NCBI GenBank assembly: GCA_964394585.1
Contig: CAYMYI010000118.1
Coordinates: 1-11,911 of the forward strand
Origin: CAYUJH01 sp964394585
GTDB taxonomy: Bacteria > Bacteroidota > Bacteroidia > Cytophagales > Flammeovirgaceae
Direction of reading: 5' to 3'
Length of the DNA: 11,911 nucleotides
Shown here: positions 1 through 7,451 of the stretch, piece by piece
Position numbering within the stretch: position 1 is the first letter of the stretch
Layout of the letters: each line of letters begins with the position of its first letter
The notes under the pieces: model-generated
Told to the model about the DNA's origin: nothing
Seen by the model: the letters and a program-made list of their open reading frames with translations, nothing else
The model's database searches: none
Program-made: the position numbers and the translations under genes

Positions 1-176
1 AATATTACCTCGACCAGCTCATCGACGAAGATCGGCAAGATGAAATCTACAACTACTTTATGAATGCGGAATCGGATAGCGTAGAAGACGCACTCGACGA
101 ACTCGGCGAAGATGATTTTTCCGAAGAAGATATCCGCCTGATGCGCATCAAGTTTTATTCAGAGGTGGGCATGTAA
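1..176 (+). CDS. C-terminal fragment of an unrecognised acidic protein
   Basis: An open frame enters from the left edge (first complete codon at position 3) and ends at TAA 174-176, leaving 57 residues. The fragment is strongly acidic, with Glu/Asp-rich stretches such as DALDELGEDDFSEEDI, and finishes with the more basic RLMRIKFYSEVGM. It looks alpha-helical and soluble; there is no membrane segment or signal peptide in the part visible. Base composition and codon choice match the neighbouring genes, so it is probably a genuine gene end. I do not recognise the family and assign no function. It lies 77 nt upstream of porU on the same strand, so read-through into porU is possible, because no terminator is visible between them. 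Confidence 0.7.
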   Translation, partial: YYLDQLIDEDRQDEIYNYFMNAESDSVEDALDELGEDDFSEEDIRLMRIKFYSEVGM

Positions 177-195
177 ACGCTTAGAAACTTTCGGC

Positions 196-203
196 TACCT
201 TTC
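196..203 (+). promoter_or_regulatory. possible weak -7 box upstream of porU
   Basis: TACCTTTC matches 7 of 8 positions of the Bacteroidota -7 consensus TAnnTTTG. It sits about 50 nt before the porU ATG. No good TTG-type -33 box is placed 19-21 nt upstream, so this is a weak call. porU could equally be read from the upstream gene. Confidence 0.3.
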
Positions 204-253
204 GTGCGTTTGTTTTACAGCCAACAACAAATCAACCTTTCACCACTATCGAA

Positions 254-3200
254 ATGATGTACGCCTCACTGCTACGCAAAGCCTTTTTTTTGTTGGGCAT
301 TTGCCTAACTGCGCATGCACAAGCGCAAGTATTTCCCTCGGAAAGTCCTCTCCGTTCAGGGCAATTGCTCAAAATAGAAGTACACGAAGAAGGAGTGTAT
401 CGAATCACAGGAACTGATTTAGCCAATGCTGGCATTTCGCTTTCAGAGATTGACCCGGCGCACCTGCAACTTTTTGGCGATGGTGGTGGTATGCTACCAC
501 AGCCGAACCATGCCCCCCGAACCGGAGGGCTGCAAGAAATTGGTATTTGGATAGAAGGTGCCTCCGATGGTAGGTTCGATCCTAACGATTACCTATTATT
601 TTATGGGCAAGGACCCAATAAAGTCTATTACGATACGGCCTTTGGCATGTGGCGCCAAGAAACTCATTTGTATGCTACAAGCAACTATTATTTTTTAAAG
701 TTAGGAGCAACCGAAGGAAAACGGATTACAGAAACTGAGCCTCCCGGTGCCCCATCTAAAACCATAGAAACGTACACAGAACTAATCCACCACGAAGAAG
801 AACAAACTAATTTACTAAACTCTGGCAGGCGTTGGTATGGAGAGGTGTTCAACTTTGAAAATACACAAGCGTTTACGTTCAATGCGGATGGGCACATAGC
901 AAATGCTTCTGTCAAAATATTGGGAGAGGTAGTCTCTCAAGCCCCTGTAGAGACTCGTTTCCTTTGGGAACTCAATGAGCAACAAGTGGGTATTACCGAG
1001 TTTAACGCAGTTCCGCCTACTACCTACGGCATCAAAGGAAACCACCAGCAAGCATTTTTTGAAATTCAAAACCTGCCAAGTGTTTCGGAACTTACCTTAA
1101 CCATTCAGTACGATCAACAAGGGTCTAACGCAAATGCCTACCTCGACTTCTTTACACTGAATTTCTCAAGAAAATTAGGTAAGTACGCCAAGCAGCAAGC
1201 TTTCCGATATGCCCATCCAATGCCTGAGCCTGTAGCTTTTGAAGTGGAAAATGTAGCCACTAACGATAAGGTGTGGGATGTATCAAATCCTTCTACTCCT
1301 ATACAGTTACCAGTTGCCTTCGCTACTAATGCTCGTTTTGTAGGCAGTAACCATGGCACATACTGGCTATTCAATCATCAAGATGCGCTAGCACCGGTTG
1401 CCATCACCGCAACTGAAAACCAAAACCTGCATGCATGGGAAACGCCAGAATTGCTGATTATCACGCCAAAGGCATTTGTGTCACAAGCGGATCGCTTGGC
1501 TACATTTCGAGAAACAGAAGACGGCATTCGCAGCCGTGTTGCTACTACCGAGGCAATTTATAATGAATTTTCCTCGGGGAAACCCGATATTACTGCATTA
1601 CGCGATTTTATCCGCAGTTTATACCTGAAAGATTCCGAGCGATTTCGCTACGTTTTGTTATTTGGAGATGGTTCTTTCGACTACAAAGACCGCCTCGCCA
1701 ACAATACGAACTACGTACCTATTTATGAGTCGGTACAATCGCTACATCCTATTTATAGCTATTCTTCCGACGATTACTTTGGCTTTATGGAAGAACGCGA
1801 AGGACTGTGGGAAGAATCGTTCAGTAGCAACGACCACGATTTGGAGCTAGGCATTGGGCGTTTGCCCATCACTTCGCTTGCCGAAGCAGAAGGTGTGGTA
1901 AATAAGCTAATCCGCTACCAGACAAGCCGTGAAAGCTTAGGGAATTGGCGGCATCGTGTAGCGCTTGTTGCCGACGATGGCGATTTTAACATCCACCAAG
2001 CACAAGCTGATCAACTGGGGGAATTTATCGAAACGAACCACTTCGATTTTAATGTAGAGCGGCTGTTTGTCGATGCGTTTCCACAAGAAACGACTCCTTT
2101 TGGGAAAAAATCGTTTGCATTGAAAGAGCGTATCAATCAACTCGTTGAGCAAGGTACGCTGATTATTAATTACAGCGGGCATGGTGCAGAAACTGGCTGG
2201 GCGTCTGAGGGTATCTTGGATAACCCACAGATTTTATCGTGGGAAAACTCGGTTCGCTTGCCGCTATTGGTAACTGCCACCTGCGAATTTGGTAGGCACG
2301 AAGACCCCACCCAAACCTCTGGTGCCGAATTTGCTATTTTACACGAAAATGGAGGAGCCATAGCCCTGCTCACTACGACGCGCCCCGTATTTTCAAATAC
2401 AAATTTCACAGTAAATAAAGCCTTTTACGAAGCTGTTTTCACACCGATTGATGGAAAGATGCCGCGCTTAGGCGATGTCCATCGTATCACTAAAAATAAT
2501 AGCTTAAGCGGAGTGATAAATCGTAATTTCACCTTATTAGGAGATCCTTCTATGCAGTTGGCTTATCCCCAAGAATCGGCTCAAATTACCCATGTAAATG
2601 GTGAAACGATTACCGAGACACTCTCGCCGCTTCGCGCTTTAGAAACGGTAACGCTTCGAGGAGAAATCACCAAAAATGGAAACCGATCTTCCGATTTCCA
2701 AGGTGTTGCGGAGGTAGTAGTATTTGATAAGTTCACTACGGCACGAACTTTAGGCGATGACGGCCCTAACACTATCATGGAATACGATACGCGCGAACGG
2801 AAACTGTTTCAGGGTGAGGTTACTGTAACCGATGGCACGTTTGAAGTGCAGTTTGTAATACCTAAAAATATAGATTACACTTTAGGTGATGGGAAAATCA
2901 GCCTATATGCGTATCACGATAATCAATTTCGCGATGCGGGAGGAGCGTCTCAGTCGGTACAAATTGGAGGCTCTACTTCGGGGGTAACTCCCGACGATAC
3001 CCCCCCGATATTATCAGCATTTTTGGCAGACCGATCTTTTGTAAATGGAGGACTCGTTACCCCGAATACCACCCTTTTAGTCGATGTAGAAGATGCCCAA
3101 GGGATCAATATTTTGAATAATGGATTAGGCAATACGCTTACTGCTACTCTCAATGCGACCACTACATGGGACTTATCAACTTTTTATAGCACGGAACGAG

Positions 3201-3655
3201 ATAATTTCACCCGAGGAACTGTAGCTTTCCCACTTCGTAATTTACCTCCAGGAAAGCACAGCCTTACAGTCCAAGCTTGGGATACGCATCATAACCTAGC
3301 AGAAGTAACACTCTCTTTTATCGTAACTAACAGCGATGCCTTCACTGTAACTGAGGCATTTGCCTATCCAAGCCCGAGCCGAGGCGAGCCAGTATCGTTT
3401 GGGTTTAGCCACAACAAACCGGGCGAGCCGCTCAACGTTGTATTTACCTTATTCGACACTTCGGGTAAGCGAATCATTGAAAAAGAACAGCAGTTTTTGA
3501 ACAGTCCTTCGGTAGTTTCAGTGGCAGAGTGGCAAACGGAAGCGTTTTCCACCGAGCAAGGAGCTCCTACCCTCTATCCCTATGTATTTCAAATTACGTA
3601 TCCGGCTACTGGCGAAACCCTCACTCAACACGGGAAAGTGTTGCTTGTGCGCTAA
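254..3655 (+). CDS. porU: type IX secretion sortase PorU (gingipain-like C25 cysteine peptidase)
   Basis: The 1133-residue product is close to the length of known PorU proteins. The N-terminus is a signal peptide (basic LLRK, a hydrophobic stretch, and an AHA/AQA cleavage region near residues 20-24). The central part is a peptidase family C25 domain: YVLLFGDGSFDY at about 467-477, the catalytic His in NYSGHG (H643) and the catalytic Cys in TATCEF (C677). Beta-sandwich regions follow. The last ~95 residues form a T9SS-type C-terminal domain, starting near AYPSPSRGE (1037-1045) and ending GKVLLVR. In the known system PorU is a surface transpeptidase that cuts C-terminal domains from T9SS cargo and joins the cargo to anionic lipopolysaccharide; its own C-terminal domain is retained. 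Its partner porV is the next gene. The start at 254 is an ATGATG pair, so 257 is equally possible. Both catalytic residues are present and I see no damage. Confidence 0.93.
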   Translation: MMYASLLRKAFFLLGICLTAHAQAQVFPSESPLRSGQLLKIEVHEEGVYRITGTDLANAGISLSEIDPAHLQLFGDGGGMLPQPNHAPRTGGLQEIGIWIEGASDGRFDPNDYLLFYGQGPNKVYYDTAFGMWRQETHLYATSNYYFLKLGATEGKRITETEPPGAPSKTIETYTELIHHEEEQTNLLNSGRRWYGEVFNFENTQAFTFNADGHIANASVKILGEVVSQAPVETRFLWELNEQQVGITEFNAVPPTTYGIKGNHQQAFFEIQNLPSVSELTLTIQYDQQGSNANAYLDFFTLNFSRKLGKYAKQQAFRYAHPMPEPVAFEVENVATNDKVWDVSNPSTPIQLPVAFATNARFVGSNHGTYWLFNHQDALAPVAITATENQNLHAWETPELLIITPKAFVSQADRLATFRETEDGIRSRVATTEAIYNEFSSGKPDITALRDFIRSLYLKDSERFRYVLLFGDGSFDYKDRLANNTNYVPIYESVQSLHPIYSYSSDDYFGFMEEREGLWEESFSSNDHDLELGIGRLPITSLAEAEGVVNKLIRYQTSRESLGNWRHRVALVADDGDFNIHQAQADQLGEFIETNHFDFNVERLFVDAFPQETTPFGKKSFALKERINQLVEQGTLIINYSGHGAETGWASEGILDNPQILSWENSVRLPLLVTATCEFGRHEDPTQTSGAEFAILHENGGAIALLTTTRPVFSNTNFTVNKAFYEAVFTPIDGKMPRLGDVHRITKNNSLSGVINRNFTLLGDPSMQLAYPQESAQITHVNGETITETLSPLRALETVTLRGEITKNGNRSSDFQGVAEVVVFDKFTTARTLGDDGPNTIMEYDTRERKLFQGEVTVTDGTFEVQFVIPKNIDYTLGDGKISLYAYHDNQFRDAGGASQSVQIGGSTSGVTPDDTPPILSAFLADRSFVNGGLVTPNTTLLVDVEDAQGINILNNGLGNTLTATLNATTTWDLSTFYSTERDNFTRGTVAFPLRNLPPGKHSLTVQAWDTHHNLAEVTLSFIVTNSDAFTVTEAFAYPSPSRGEPVSFGFSHNKPGEPLNVVFTLFDTSGKRIIEKEQQFLNSPSVVSVAEWQTEAFSTEQGAPTLYPYVFQITYPATGETLTQHGKVLLVR

Positions 3656-3662
3656 CTTGCAA

Positions 3663-3682
3663 CGCATTTAACCCTAATTGCG
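3663..3682 (+). other. small hairpin just after porU, possible weak terminator
   Basis: CGCA-t-TTA, loop ACCC, TAA-t-TGCG form a stem of seven pairs with one central T-T mismatch, starting 8 nt after the porU stop. No T-tract follows, so it is not a standard intrinsic terminator. It may protect the porU mRNA 3' end or weakly reduce read-through into porV. Confidence 0.3.
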
Positions 3683-3708
3683 GGTGATATTAAATTTAGG
3701 ATTTGTTA

Positions 3709-3716
3709 TATATTTG
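3709..3716 (+). promoter_or_regulatory. porV promoter, -7 box TATATTTG
   Basis: TATATTTG followed by CA is an exact match to the Bacteroidota -7 consensus TAnnTTTG. No clean TTG -33 box lies at the usual 19-21 nt spacing (the nearest TTG ends at 3680, 28 nt away), so the -33 part is weak or degenerate. Transcription would begin near 3723 and leave an unusually long 5' leader of about 210 nt before the porV ATG. The leader holds a seven-codon reading frame (3741-3764) and a 10-bp palindrome CCATTAATGG (3809-3818). Confidence 0.5.
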
Positions 3717-3933
3717 CACTGAAACTTTAATCCCGCCTTTATGATAGCACTTTTACGCAAGTAAGAACAGAAACATATTAGTCCAGAATAGTTTGTCGTT
3801 GTTTACCCCCATTAATGGTTACACACGTTCTTTTGCGTTACTAGTTAAATGATACTTGAGCCTGTGCTGCGTTCTAATCTGTTTTGACTTCTACTTTTTC
3901 GCAACAGAATTCTAACAAAAAAGTAAAAAAACA

Positions 3934-5145
3934 ATGTTTTTAAAGACTTGGAAAACTACCTGTGTATTCCTTTTAGCGAGTATAGGTGCGATGGCACAAC
4001 AAACTCCTTCCACACAAATTCAAGGACAAAATCAAGGCGGTAGGCCCATCATTACTGCCGTGCCTTTCCTTTCTATTGCACCCGATGCCCGCAGTGCCGG
4101 TATGGGCGATGTAGGTGTAGCGATTTCCCCCGATGCCAACGCCTCCTATTGGAATCCGGCTAAACTAGCCTTTCTCGATAAGTCCATCGGAGGTTCATTA
4201 TCATTTACTCCGTGGTTGCAAAAAATCGTAGGCGATATGTCAATCACCTATCTTTCGTTGTACAAAAAATTAAATAAAAACCAAGCAGTGGGGATTTCCA
4301 TGCGGTATTTCGACCTAGGAAGCATCGACTTTACCGATGCTAATCGAAACATTATCGCAGAATTTAATCCGCGCGAATACTCAATCGATGCCACTTTTGC
4401 CATGAAACTTTCGCAACGTTTCAGCATTGCAGGAACCGGACGGTTCATTCACTCAAACTTGGCGGGCAACATCACCACAGGACCCAATAGCAATGATACT
4501 CGCCCTGGCAATACGGCTGCAGTAGATCTTTCTGCCTATTTTGTTAACCCAAATGTGAGTCTAGGCGCATATACGGCGGAGTTTGCTTTAGCTGCCAATC
4601 TATCGAACATTGGTTTTAAGATTACATATTCCGATGATAATCAACAAGATTTTATTCCAACTAACTTGCGTTTAGGAACCGCTCTTACAACCGATTTCGA
4701 TGCCTTCAATAAAGTAACCCTCGCTTTTGACTTAAATAAGCTTTTAGTACCCACTCCACCCGCACTGGATAGCGCAGGCAATATCATTGCGGGAAAATCG
4801 ACGGATAGAGGTTTGTTTTCCGGGATGTTTGGGTCATTTACCGATGCTCCTGATGGTTTTAGCGAAGAATTGCAAGAAATCATGTATTCCGTAGGAGTGG
4901 AATACTGGTATAATGATTTATTTGCCCTACGCGGGGGCTATTTCCACGAGCATGAAGACAAGGGCTTTCGACAGTATTTTACGGTAGGTGCTGGGTTGCG
5001 CTATCAGGTATTTGGGCTTGATTTTGCTTACTTACTAGCCCGAAATCGACAAAATCCATTAGAAGATACACTTCGATTTACATTGCATGTGAACTTAGAT
5101 AGAAGTCAGCCTAACGAAACACCCAACCCCGAGACAAGTTTCTAA
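3934..5145 (+). CDS. porV: type IX secretion outer-membrane protein PorV (LptO)
   Basis: The 403-residue product is typical in length for PorV. A signal peptide (KTWKTT, then a hydrophobic core, then AMA before QQ, cleavage after about residue 21) is followed by the family's characteristic N-terminal block, SIAPDARSAGMGDVGVAISPDANASYWNPAKLAF (about 47-80). The rest alternates short hydrophobic and polar stretches rich in aromatic residues, as expected for a FadL-like outer-membrane beta barrel. PorV is known to bind the C-terminal sorting domains of T9SS cargo and shuttle them to PorU; the two genes are neighbours here. After the last likely strand (RFTLHVNL) there is a hydrophilic tail of about 15 residues ending ETSF, so the barrel strand is not at the very C-terminus. 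The start has no Shine-Dalgarno sequence but a strongly A-rich upstream tract, as is usual in this phylum. Confidence 0.92.
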   Translation: MFLKTWKTTCVFLLASIGAMAQQTPSTQIQGQNQGGRPIITAVPFLSIAPDARSAGMGDVGVAISPDANASYWNPAKLAFLDKSIGGSLSFTPWLQKIVGDMSITYLSLYKKLNKNQAVGISMRYFDLGSIDFTDANRNIIAEFNPREYSIDATFAMKLSQRFSIAGTGRFIHSNLAGNITTGPNSNDTRPGNTAAVDLSAYFVNPNVSLGAYTAEFALAANLSNIGFKITYSDDNQQDFIPTNLRLGTALTTDFDAFNKVTLAFDLNKLLVPTPPALDSAGNIIAGKSTDRGLFSGMFGSFTDAPDGFSEELQEIMYSVGVEYWYNDLFALRGGYFHEHEDKGFRQYFTVGAGLRYQVFGLDFAYLLARNRQNPLEDTLRFTLHVNLDRSQPNETPNPETSF

Positions 5146-5166
5146 GAGAGCTTACAAGCCCAACAA

Positions 5167-5201
5167 AAAAAGTCCCTCATTCATCAGAAAGGGGGCTTTT
5201 T
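5167..5201. terminator. bidirectional intrinsic terminator between porV and dxs
   Basis: AAAAAGTCCC (5167-5176) pairs with GGGGCTTTTT (5192-5201) as a 10-bp stem with one G-T wobble and a 15-nt loop. On the plus strand the stem runs into TTTTTCTTTTT; on the minus strand it runs into seven Ts. It therefore can end transcription of both porV (stop 22 nt upstream) and convergent dxs (stop 34 nt away). Confidence 0.85.
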
Positions 5202-5234
5202 CTTTTTAGGTAGTTATAGATTTATGAAGGTATC

Positions 5235-7157
5235 TTACGCTATTTGAGGAATTTTCATCTTTTGTTTGGCGGCTTTCACAATATCTTCTACCGAATAACC
5301 GGCATCTTTATATAATTCAGGTTGCGTGCCATGTTCAAATACCTGGTCTGGGATTCCTAATCGTTGGACTGGGATATGATATCCGTGGTCGACCATCCAC
5401 TCGAGAACGGCACTACCAAAACCACCCATCAGGCAGCCATCTTCCACAGTGATTACATGCTCATAATTTTGGAATACTTCGTGTAGTAATGCGCCATCTA
5501 ATGGTTTTACAAAGCGCATGTCGTAATGGGCAGGGTGCATATCTTCTTTAGCAAGAAGTTCGCAGGCTTCTACCGCATAGTTGCCTATATGCCCTATGGT
5601 TAAGATTGCCACTTTTTCCCCATCCTGTATTTTTCTGCCTTTCCCTATCTCAATAGCTTTCATAGGGCGTCTCCAATTAGGCATAACGCCTTGCCCACGT
5701 GGATACCGAATGGTAAAGGCACCCTCTTTCTGAAGTTGGGCAGTATACATCAAGTTGCGAAGTTCTTCTTCGTTCATAGGGGCAGAAACTACCATATTGG
5801 GTAGTGCGCGCATGTAGGCAAGGTCGTAAGCGCCATGGTGTGTGGCACCATCGGCTCCTGCAAAACCGGCACGATCCAAACAGAAAATGACCGGCAAGTT
5901 CTGAATGCAGACGTCGTGAATTACCTGATCGTAGGCGCGCTGCATAAAGGTAGAGTAGATATTGCAGAAAGGAACCATCCCTTGCGTAGCAAGCCCCGCC
6001 GAAAAAGTTACGGCATGTTGTTCGGCAATTCCCACATCGAAGGCGCGCTCTGGCATTGCCTTCATCATTAAGTTTAAGGAAGAACCTGAAGGCATGGCAG
6101 GGGTAATTCCAACAATTTTTTCATTTTGCTCGGCAAGCTCGATAATGGTTTCCCCGAAAACTTGCTGATATTTTGGCGGTTGAGGGGTTGCATATATTTT
6201 CTTCTGTACTTCACCGGTGATTTTATCGAACTTTCCGGGGGCATGCCATTTAGTTTGATCTTTTTCGGCAGGGGCAAAACCTTTACCCTTCGTAGTGATG
6301 CAGTGCAGAATTTTGGGGCCTTGAATTTTTTTCAAATCTTCTAATACATGCACCATATGGTTGATGTCGTGTCCATCCACAGGGCCAAAATAGCGGAGGT
6401 TGAGCGCTTCAAACAAGTTACTTTGTTTCAGTAGTAATGATTTAATCGAATGGTCGATAGAGGAAATCATCTGTTGTGCAGAAGGCCCCAATCCTAGGGT
6501 TTTGAACTTACCCAACATCTGCCACACATCGTCTTTCATTTTATTATAAAAGCCTGAGGTGGTAATATCGGTTAAATAGTCTTTTAAAGCTCCTACGTTT
6601 GGATCAATCGACATGCAATTGTCATTTAGAATAATGAGCAGATTGCTATCGGCAGCACCGGCGTGGTTCATGCCTTCAAAGGCAATGCCGCCGGTCATGG
6701 CACCATCGCCAATAATAGCAACGTGCTGGCGGTCGTGGTTGCCCAATTGCTTGGAGGCAACAGCCATGCCCAACGCAGCCGAAATGGAAGTGGAAGAGTG
6801 GCCCACACCAAAAGTATCGTATTCGCTTTCAGCTCGGCGCGGAAACCCGGAAATCCCATCTTTTACACGGTTTGTATGAAATACATCGCGTCTGCCAGTT
6901 AAAATTTTATGCCCATATGCTTGATGGCCCACATCCCACACGAGTTTGTCGTCAGGGGTGTTGAACACATAGTGCAGGGCAACGGTCATTTCTACTACTC
7001 CTAAACTCGCACCAAAATGCCCACCAAACACAGATACGTTATCTATAATAAATTGGCGTAACTCTGTACAAACCGTGTGAAGCTCTGAAGCAGAGAGGTT
7101 ACGCAAATCGGCAGGGGAGTCGAGAGTAGCAAGCAATTTTCCTGGCTTAATTAACAT
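5235..7157 (-). CDS. dxs: 1-deoxy-D-xylulose-5-phosphate synthase
   Basis: This cytosolic thiamine-diphosphate enzyme condenses pyruvate and glyceraldehyde 3-phosphate, the first step of the MEP pathway to isoprenoids; the product also feeds thiamine and pyridoxal synthesis. The 640-residue product matches the usual family length (about 620-640). Visible landmarks are FGGHFGASLGVVE (44-56, substrate-pocket His47), WDVGHQAYGHKILTGR (74-89), the ThDP/Mg motif GDGAMTGG (150-157) with NDN (178-180), catalytic Glu379 in DVGIAEQHAV, and DRAGFAGADGATHHG (428-442) with the substrate-binding Arg and Asp. The C-terminal transketolase domain is complete (VEDGCLMGGFGSAV, 571-584). The ATG at 7157 gives the expected start shortly before the first helix. 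A promoter-like box lies about 65 nt upstream. No neighbouring isoprenoid genes are seen, so it looks like a stand-alone gene. Confidence 0.97.
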   Translation of the reverse strand: MLIKPGKLLATLDSPADLRNLSASELHTVCTELRQFIIDNVSVFGGHFGASLGVVEMTVALHYVFNTPDDKLVWDVGHQAYGHKILTGRRDVFHTNRVKDGISGFPRRAESEYDTFGVGHSSTSISAALGMAVASKQLGNHDRQHVAIIGDGAMTGGIAFEGMNHAGAADSNLLIILNDNCMSIDPNVGALKDYLTDITTSGFYNKMKDDVWQMLGKFKTLGLGPSAQQMISSIDHSIKSLLLKQSNLFEALNLRYFGPVDGHDINHMVHVLEDLKKIQGPKILHCITTKGKGFAPAEKDQTKWHAPGKFDKITGEVQKKIYATPQPPKYQQVFGETIIELAEQNEKIVGITPAMPSGSSLNLMMKAMPERAFDVGIAEQHAVTFSAGLATQGMVPFCNIYSTFMQRAYDQVIHDVCIQNLPVIFCLDRAGFAGADGATHHGAYDLAYMRALPNMVVSAPMNEEELRNLMYTAQLQKEGAFTIRYPRGQGVMPNWRRPMKAIEIGKGRKIQDGEKVAILTIGHIGNYAVEACELLAKEDMHPAHYDMRFVKPLDGALLHEVFQNYEHVITVEDGCLMGGFGSAVLEWMVDHGYHIPVQRLGIPDQVFEHGTQPELYKDAGYSVEDIVKAAKQKMKIPQIA

Positions 7158-7223
7158 GGCAGTCTAAATAATGAAATAAAAAATGGAGAAATCAGGTTGG
7201 TTACCTGTCTTTTCATAAAGTTG

Positions 7224-7231
7224 CAAAGTTA
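7224..7231 (-). promoter_or_regulatory. dxs promoter, -7 box TAACTTTG
   Basis: Read on the minus strand this is TAACTTTG followed by CAAC, an exact TAnnTTTG -7 box, 66 nt before the dxs ATG. The -33 region contains only a TTTA-like match in AT-rich sequence. The expected transcript start is near 7217, giving a leader of about 60 nt, too short for a riboswitch. Confidence 0.65.
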
Positions 7232-7290
7232 ACGCCTCTGCTAAAGTAAATGTTTTTTGAGGCGAACTCCTTTTACGAGGGCTTTCCTAA

Positions 7291-7328
7291 CAAAATTTTG
7301 AGAAATTGGGGGGAACGTTCTATTTTAA
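7291..7328 (+). promoter_or_regulatory. candidate leuC promoter with two palindromes
   Basis: The segment holds two exact palindromes, CAAAATTTTG (7291-7300) and GAACGTTC (7313-7320), and a promoter-like pair: TTTTG (7296-7300), a 20-nt spacer, then TATTTTAA (7321-7328), which matches six of eight -7 positions. The second palindrome abuts the -7 box, where an operator could act. An alternative promoter lies downstream: TTTG 7353-7356, 21 nt, TATTTTTTG 7378-7386. Neither matches the consensus well. The remainder of the 294-nt dxs-leuC gap is AT-rich, with no leader peptide of repeated Leu codons and no T-box. Confidence 0.3.
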
Positions 7329-7451
7329 GCCTCCTTATACGGCATGAAATCTTTTTGAGAAAACTAGTTTGAAAAAATATTTTTTGACCTTCGTAGGGTT
7401 TGACTCCAAATTTATTTTTAGAACGAAGTAAACAAACTTTCTTTTTTGCTT

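Noticed and set aside
688..3552. Several open frames of 60-85 codons antisense to porU
   Set aside because: They overlap a clearly conserved gene, show no recognisable domains and have unnatural composition; they are shadows of porU codon usage.
7446..7451. TTG at 7446 as the leuC start
   Set aside because: It would add only two residues; the ATG at 7452 gives the usual LeuC beginning and is the more common start codon.
7158..7451. T-box, riboswitch or leucine-rich leader peptide upstream of leuC or dxs
   Set aside because: No run of Leu codons, no T-box-like conserved elements and no terminator hairpin are present, and the dxs leader is only about 60 nt.
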